A stretch of DNA of 64,000 nt. Origin: Phycisphaerales bacterium (GTDB lineage Bacteria > Planctomycetota > Phycisphaerae > Phycisphaerales > UBA1924). The notes below the pieces were generated by a model. The model was not told where the DNA came from. It ran no database searches and saw nothing but the letters and a program-made list of their open reading frames with translations. Positions within the stretch are counted from its first letter, which is position 1. Every line of letters starts with the position of its first letter. The position numbers and the translations under genes were made by a program. The stretch is from positions 1 to 64,000 of the forward strand of contig JAJDCZ010000058.1 in NCBI GenBank assembly GCA_029260555.1. Reading direction: 5' to 3'. Shown here piece after piece: positions 60,238 to 64,000 of the stretch.

Positions 60238-62289
60238 ATGTCTGAATCAGTCGATCCGTCATCAAAGAGTATTGAATCCGGGCTGCAGGAGAGTCGGCTG
60301 TTTGAGCCTGCTTCAGCATCATCGCTGGGCATGGATCATTGGCATATATCCAGCATTGAGCAGTACCGCGAGCTTCACGAGCGATCCATTCAGGATCCGG
60401 CAGGGTTCTGGGGCGAGGTGGCCAGCAATATGCACTGGTTTGAGCCTTGGACCAGCGTGCTTGAGTGGACACCACCCGATGCCCGGTGGTTTGTGGGCGG
60501 TAAAACCAATGTCTGCGACAACTGTGTAGACAGGCAGGTTCGCGATGGGCATGGCGATCGTGTTGCATTGATCTGGGAAGCTGAGCCTGTGGATAAGGCG
60601 GGCAATGTGGAGATCAGAAAACTCACATATCTCCAGCTTCAAGAGCAGACCGCGCGCTTTGCCAGTGTTTTGCGGTCGCTGGGTGTGACCAGGGGTGATG
60701 TGGTTACGATCTATATGGGCATGGTGCCTGAGCTTGCGATTGCGATGCTTGCATGTGCGCGCATTGGTGCGCCACACTCGATTATCTTCGGCGGGTTCAG
60801 TTCTCAAGCTATTACAGATCGTGTTCAAGATGCCAAAAGCAAGGTCATCGTGACTTGCGATGGTGCCTGGCGTCGAGGCAAGATTGTGCCTTTGAAGGAC
60901 AATGTCGATGCGGCCTGTGAGAAACTGGCAACTGCGGGTGATGCTGTAGAGCATGTGGTTGTGTTCAAACGCTGTGAGAATGATATTTCCTGGAACCAGA
61001 GCATTGATCGTGACTGGGCGACGCTCATGGCGGAGGCGTCAGACGATTGCCCGTGTGAGGCTATGGATAGTGAAGACATGCTCTTCCTGCTTTACACCTC
61101 AGGTTCGACGGGCAAACCCAAAGGCATCGTGCACACTACGGGTGGCTACATGGTGTACACCGCCTATACCTCAGGCCTGAGCTTTAACCTGATTTCTGAT
61201 TCGGATCAGGTGTTCTGGTGCACAGCGGACATCGGCTGGATCACGGGTCATTCGTACATCATCTATGGCATCCTGCCTTTGCGTGTGCCCACACTCATGT
61301 ATGAAGGCGCCCCCAACTTTCCCGAGGCAGATCGATTCTGGGATATTGTCCAGAGGCATCGCGTCACACAGTTCTACACCGCGCCCACAGCCATTCGCGC
61401 GTTTATGAAATGGGGAAGTGAACATCCTGAAAAGCACGATCTTTCAAGCCTGAAGGTGCTGGGCACCGTGGGCGAACCAATCAACCCCGAAGCGTGGATG
61501 TGGTACCACCGCGTCATCGGCAAAGAACGATGCCCGATTGTGGATACCTGGTGGCAGACCGAAACCGGAGGCCACATGATCACGCCTCTGCCCGGCGCTA
61601 CACCCACAACACCGGGTTCATGTGCCTTGCCCATGATCGGGATAGACGCTGCGGTTCTTGATGAAAATGGAAATGAACTCGGTGCCAATCAAGGCGGTCT
61701 GCTGGCAATCCGCAAACCCTGGCCTGCCATGCTGCGAGGGATCCATGGCGATCGTGAGCGATTCATCGATACCTACTGGTCAGCCTTTGGCGCAGAGGAT
61801 TCGTCGGTCAGCCCGTTCTACCTCGCTGGCGACAGTGCCCGGCGCGATGACAACGGCTACTTCTGGATCATGGGGCGCATTGATGATGTGATCAATGTAT
61901 CCGGGCATCGTCTGGGGACAATGGAAGTCGAGAGCGCCCTGGTGAGCCATCAGGCTGTGGTCGAGGCTGCGGTTGTCGGCATGCCTCACGAAATCAAAGG
62001 CACAGGAATCGCAGCATTCGTCACCCTTGCCCCTGCGAGCACACCCAGCGACCCTTCAGCACTGGAAGAACTCAAAGTATCACTATCGAGCCATGTTGCT
62101 AATGAAATAGGTGCTATTGCAAAGCCTGATCAGATCCGCTTTACCGACGCTCTGCCCAAGACCCGTAGCGGCAAGATCATGCGGCGGCTGTTGCGTGCGA
62201 TTGCATCCGGTGAAGGTCAGAGCAACCAGGACACGACCACGCTTGAAGACTTCTCAGTGCTGGCAAAGCTCCAGGATGACAGCGAGTAG
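60238..62289 (+). CDS. acs: Acetyl-CoA synthetase
   Basis: AMP-forming acetyl-CoA synthetase, 683 residues (E. coli 652). ATP-binding [11 protein letters not shown] at 286-296, [10 protein letters not shown] near 435-445, the [16 protein letters not shown] hinge region, and C-terminal RSGKIMRR with K646 at the position of the regulatory acetyl-lysine (E. coli K609). It makes acetyl-CoA from acetate, ATP and CoA in the cytosol. SD GGAGA lies eight bases upstream. The gene shows a near-balanced to C-rich codon composition, unlike the G-rich neighbours. Its downstream region carries a copy of the dispersed repeat. Confidence 0.97.
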   Translation: MSESVDPSSKSIESGLQESRLFEPASASSLGMDHWHISSIEQYRELHERSIQDPAGFWGEVASNMHWFEPWTSVLEWTPPDARWFVGGKTNVCDNCVDRQVRDGHGDRVALIWEAEPVDKAGNVEIRKLTYLQLQEQTARFASVLRSLGVTRGDVVTIYMGMVPELAIAMLACARIGAPHSIIFGGFSSQAITDRVQDAKSKVIVTCDGAWRRGKIVPLKDNVDAACEKLATAGDAVEHVVVFKRCENDISWNQSIDRDWATLMAEASDDCPCEAMDSEDMLFLLYTSGSTGKPKGIVHTTGGYMVYTAYTSGLSFNLISDSDQVFWCTADIGWITGHSYIIYGILPLRVPTLMYEGAPNFPEADRFWDIVQRHRVTQFYTAPTAIRAFMKWGSEHPEKHDLSSLKVLGTVGEPINPEAWMWYHRVIGKERCPIVDTWWQTETGGHMITPLPGATPTTPGSCALPMIGIDAAVLDENGNELGANQGGLLAIRKPWPAMLRGIHGDRERFIDTYWSAFGAEDSSVSPFYLAGDSARRDDNGYFWIMGRIDDVINVSGHRLGTMEVESALVSHQAVVEAAVVGMPHEIKGTGIAAFVTLAPASTPSDPSALEELKVSLSSHVANEIGAIAKPDQIRFTDALPKTRSGKIMRRLLRAIASGEGQSNQDTTTLEDFSVLAKLQDDSE

Positions 62290-62360
62290 TCCGTATATTA
62301 AAAAAAGAACGAGTTACGATGGGGAGGGAGAGATTGCTTTGGGTGTTGGAATTCGAAAAC

Positions 62361-62400
62361 CACTCCCTTACGGTCGCGGCTCGTTAAGTCGTGGTTCGTT
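62361..62400. repeat. Dispersed repeat downstream of acs
   Basis: The unit CTCCCTTACGGTCGCGGC (62363-62380) continues as TCGTTAAGTCGTGG. It matches the copy at 27684-27715 in 19 of the first 22 bases (to GGCTCGT). It lies in the 150-base gap between convergent acs and the gene ending at 62440, where no strong terminator is visible. Confidence 0.55.
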
Positions 62401-62439
62401 AAAAGGTAGAGGTGATCTGATAAAGTTTGTTTTTTCTGG

Positions 62440-63543
62440 TTAGCTCGTGGTAATCAGAGGTGAGTCAAGATTGTCAGGCACGGGGTCGCTGCCCATGGCT
62501 TGTTGTATAAATGCGCGTGACTGATTAATTTCATTTTGAAGTTGTTCACGCATTTGCAGGCGTTTGGTTTTGGCATCGGTGGCGCTGAAGCCTTGGGATT
62601 GCACCTTTGAGTCACGACCAAGAATGTCGCTGGCAACGATGTCGCGAACACCCTGTTCGTTCAGGCCAAGCTCAAAGAACTCATCAAGCGCACAAAGTGT
62701 TGTGTGTGGGTCAGCAAAGAAATCAGCAGCGTTGAGCGATCTGGTGTGCTGTGGATGCTGCGCGAGCAATCGCTGATAGAGGCGGATCTGCCCCAGCCAG
62801 ACGAGTGCTGCCGATTCTGCATCATTCAGAGCTTTAATGGCGTTCCCATCAGTCAGAGGCAGCATGTTTACTGATCGAAGATCATGCACAGCGCGGGGCA
62901 CAAGCCCGCGGACAAACTGCCTTCTGCTGGGGCTTTTGAGCATTGAAACAAGAAATGAATCCAGATCAGAATAGAGCAGCAAAGCCCGGTTGTCTTCATG
63001 CCAAGCCAGTGCATCAGCGCACAGATTGGTGCAAGAATCTGAAGGCTTAATGATGGCGATTTCATCGGCATGCCAGACGCGGCTGAGCATGGGGCCCGCC
63101 AGTGAGAGCAGCGTGCTGTATTGTTTTTGCAGTGCTGGCGGACCAAGGCGGCGTTGACGCTGGATCATACACATCTGGTGCAGCAGGAAGGGTTCTTTGT
63201 ATGAAAAGCTGTGTCCGGGAACATCAAGGCATCGTGCCAGAAGTGTTGAGCCGCAGAGTGCTGTGTGAAAGATGAAGCACGATCTGCTATTGGGCATGGG
63301 GTGTTGCTGCAAGAACGCCAGCAAAGCACCCAATGGAACGGCTCGCTCAGAATCAGGTTCACAGACTGCCCGGTGGTCAAGGAAAGAACTATTGGTGTAG
63401 TCGCTCCTTGTCATGGAGAAGAAGACAGCACAAGGTGGTGTGCCCGGTCGAATCTCCCTGAGAAACCACCGCGGTGAATCAGCAAGGGCTTTCAAAATGT
63501 CCTGATAGTCAGCGTGCTGCAACGACACAAGTTCCCTTGGCAT
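62440..63543 (-). CDS. Sulfotransferase-like P-loop protein (STLLARxLD type)
   Basis: 367-residue protein. A signature loop FIFHTALCGSTLLARCL (near 91-107) is a P-loop variant found in a poorly studied group of sulfotransferase-like proteins. It is followed by SYKEPFLLHQ, IIKPSDSCTNL and LLLYSDLDSFLVSMLKS, the last at the place of the 3'-phosphate motif but without the usual R..S order. No known catalytic assignment. ATG at 63543 is taken; a TTG two codons earlier is possible. The last 60 residues are helical (Gln/Asn/Arg-rich). It converges on acs. Could be a PAPS-dependent enzyme or a degenerate relative. Confidence 0.5.
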   Translation of the reverse strand: MPRELVSLQHADYQDILKALADSPRWFLREIRPGTPPCAVFFSMTRSDYTNSSFLDHRAVCEPDSERAVPLGALLAFLQQHPMPNSRSCFIFHTALCGSTLLARCLDVPGHSFSYKEPFLLHQMCMIQRQRRLGPPALQKQYSTLLSLAGPMLSRVWHADEIAIIKPSDSCTNLCADALAWHEDNRALLLYSDLDSFLVSMLKSPSRRQFVRGLVPRAVHDLRSVNMLPLTDGNAIKALNDAESAALVWLGQIRLYQRLLAQHPQHTRSLNAADFFADPHTTLCALDEFFELGLNEQGVRDIVASDILGRDSKVQSQGFSATDAKTKRLQMREQLQNEINQSRAFIQQAMGSDPVPDNLDSPLITTS

Positions 63544-63598
63544 GAACAAAGAAAACGAACCTGGGACAGTTTATATGCCGCAGTAGAATGCCAGAGGC

Positions 63599-64000
63599 TC
63601 AAAGTGTAAGTTTCAATCCACCCAAAGGCTTGACTATATCGACCTTGGCAGATGGTGTATGGTCGGAGTAGATCAGGCTGGTGCTGGTATCGAACTGCCA
63701 GCCATGGGTATTGGCACCGGCAGCGACACCATTGATCCGCACAGAGGCAAGGTTGTTGATGGGGTTGACGGGAAACTTTCGCAAGTACGGGCCAAAGATC
63801 CCGCCAGAGCCGATTCGGTTGTTTTCAGCGGTGTTGCCTGTCAGTCGCAAGATGAAATTGGCACTGCTGATATCGACGGTGCCTGAGGTATTGGTCGCGG
63901 GGTTCTGGTTCAGATGCTCAGCCCGGTACAGATCAATCGCGTGTTGAAGCGTGGCAATGTCGGTCGTCAGGGCACTGTCTTTGGCGTTTTCACCCGCGCG
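63599..64000 (-). CDS. Type II secretion / type IV pseudopilin, partial
   Basis: C-terminal part of a gene whose 5' end lies beyond the right window edge. The visible 133 residues contain the helix AKDSALTTDIATLQHAID, then DLYRAEH and GPYLRKFPVNPINN, the pattern of GspG-like pseudopilins in which a helix is followed by a small beta domain. The hydrophobic N-terminal helix is not in the window. The end is a TGA at 63599. Same strand as the sulfotransferase-like gene, 55 bases upstream of it. Confidence 0.65.
   Translation of the reverse strand, partial: RAGENAKDSALTTDIATLQHAIDLYRAEHLNQNPATNTSGTVDISSANFILRLTGNTAENNRIGSGGIFGPYLRKFPVNPINNLASVRINGVAAGANTHGWQFDTSTSLIYSDHTPSAKVDIVKPLGGLKLTL

Noticed and set aside
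1-64000. tRNA, rRNA, CRISPR array, insertion sequence or phage genes
   Set aside because: I looked through the gaps and found no T-loop-like tRNA signature, spaced repeats, transposase or integrase.

Overview
The window looks like a chromosomal segment of a Gram-negative planctomycete, most likely of the class Phycisphaerae. The evidence is: a DUF1559-like prepilin with a late H...LDG motif, LptF/LptG-type permeases, a futalosine hydrolase (menaquinone by the futalosine route), TPR-GT41 glycosyltransferases, several sulfotransferases, and proteins with long acidic inserts. It is ordinary gene-dense chromosome with 47 supported coding regions. I see no rRNA, tRNA, CRISPR array, insertion sequence or phage gene. 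Class-level placement is inference.

Layout. 0-0.7 kb: an AT-rich yfbU-family gene. 0.9-7.8 kb: cysS followed by an operon-like run lptF / GT39 glycosyltransferase / PAP2 phosphatase / lptG, with 4-base overlaps. 7.9-11.6 kb: a prepilin-like protein, an orphan DNA methyltransferase, a YggU-family protein and a cardiolipin synthase. 11.7-16.1 kb: polyprenol-sugar genes (gmd, an ALG10-like membrane glycosyltransferase, a methyltransferase, a UbiA-type phosphoribosyltransferase). 16.3-19.6 kb: a large secreted met-zincin. 19.7-27.6 kb: one sulfotransferase-like gene on +, then on - three tandem TPR-GT41 (O-GlcNAc-transferase-like) genes running into two sulfotransferase genes. 27.7-33.5 kb, on -: ptsI, an RNase E/G and dxr. 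33.9-42.6 kb: a divergent rho, a TerB/zinc-ribbon protein, a secreted protein, a ChaN-like lipoprotein, a LOG protein, a di-haem peroxidase and radA. 42.8-51.8 kb, on +: a 1540-residue AsmA-like protein, a second LOG protein, a lipoprotein, a Ca2+/cation antiporter and an HD-GYP protein. 51.9-53.6 kb: a lone HlyD-type adaptor. 53.7-60.1 kb: futalosine hydrolase, then pilM-pilN-pilO-pilP-like-pilB. 60.2-64 kb: acs, a sulfotransferase-like gene, and the 3' part of a pseudopilin gene cut by the window end.

How the genes fit together. Much of the window concerns the envelope. It combines lipopolysaccharide-type transport (LptF, LptG, possibly the AsmA-like protein), lipid-linked sugar chemistry (GT39, PAP2, ALG10-like, UbiA, GMD), cardiolipin synthesis and a type IV pilus assembly core. 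The most interesting block is 20.6-27.6 kb. There, three diverged TPR-GT41 paralogues are translationally coupled to PAPS-dependent sulfotransferases, which suggests a glycosylate-then-sulfate system acting on proteins or glycans. The top strand is G-rich under forward and reverse genes alike, and several intergenic tracts could form G-quadruplexes. This bias fades toward the right end of the window.
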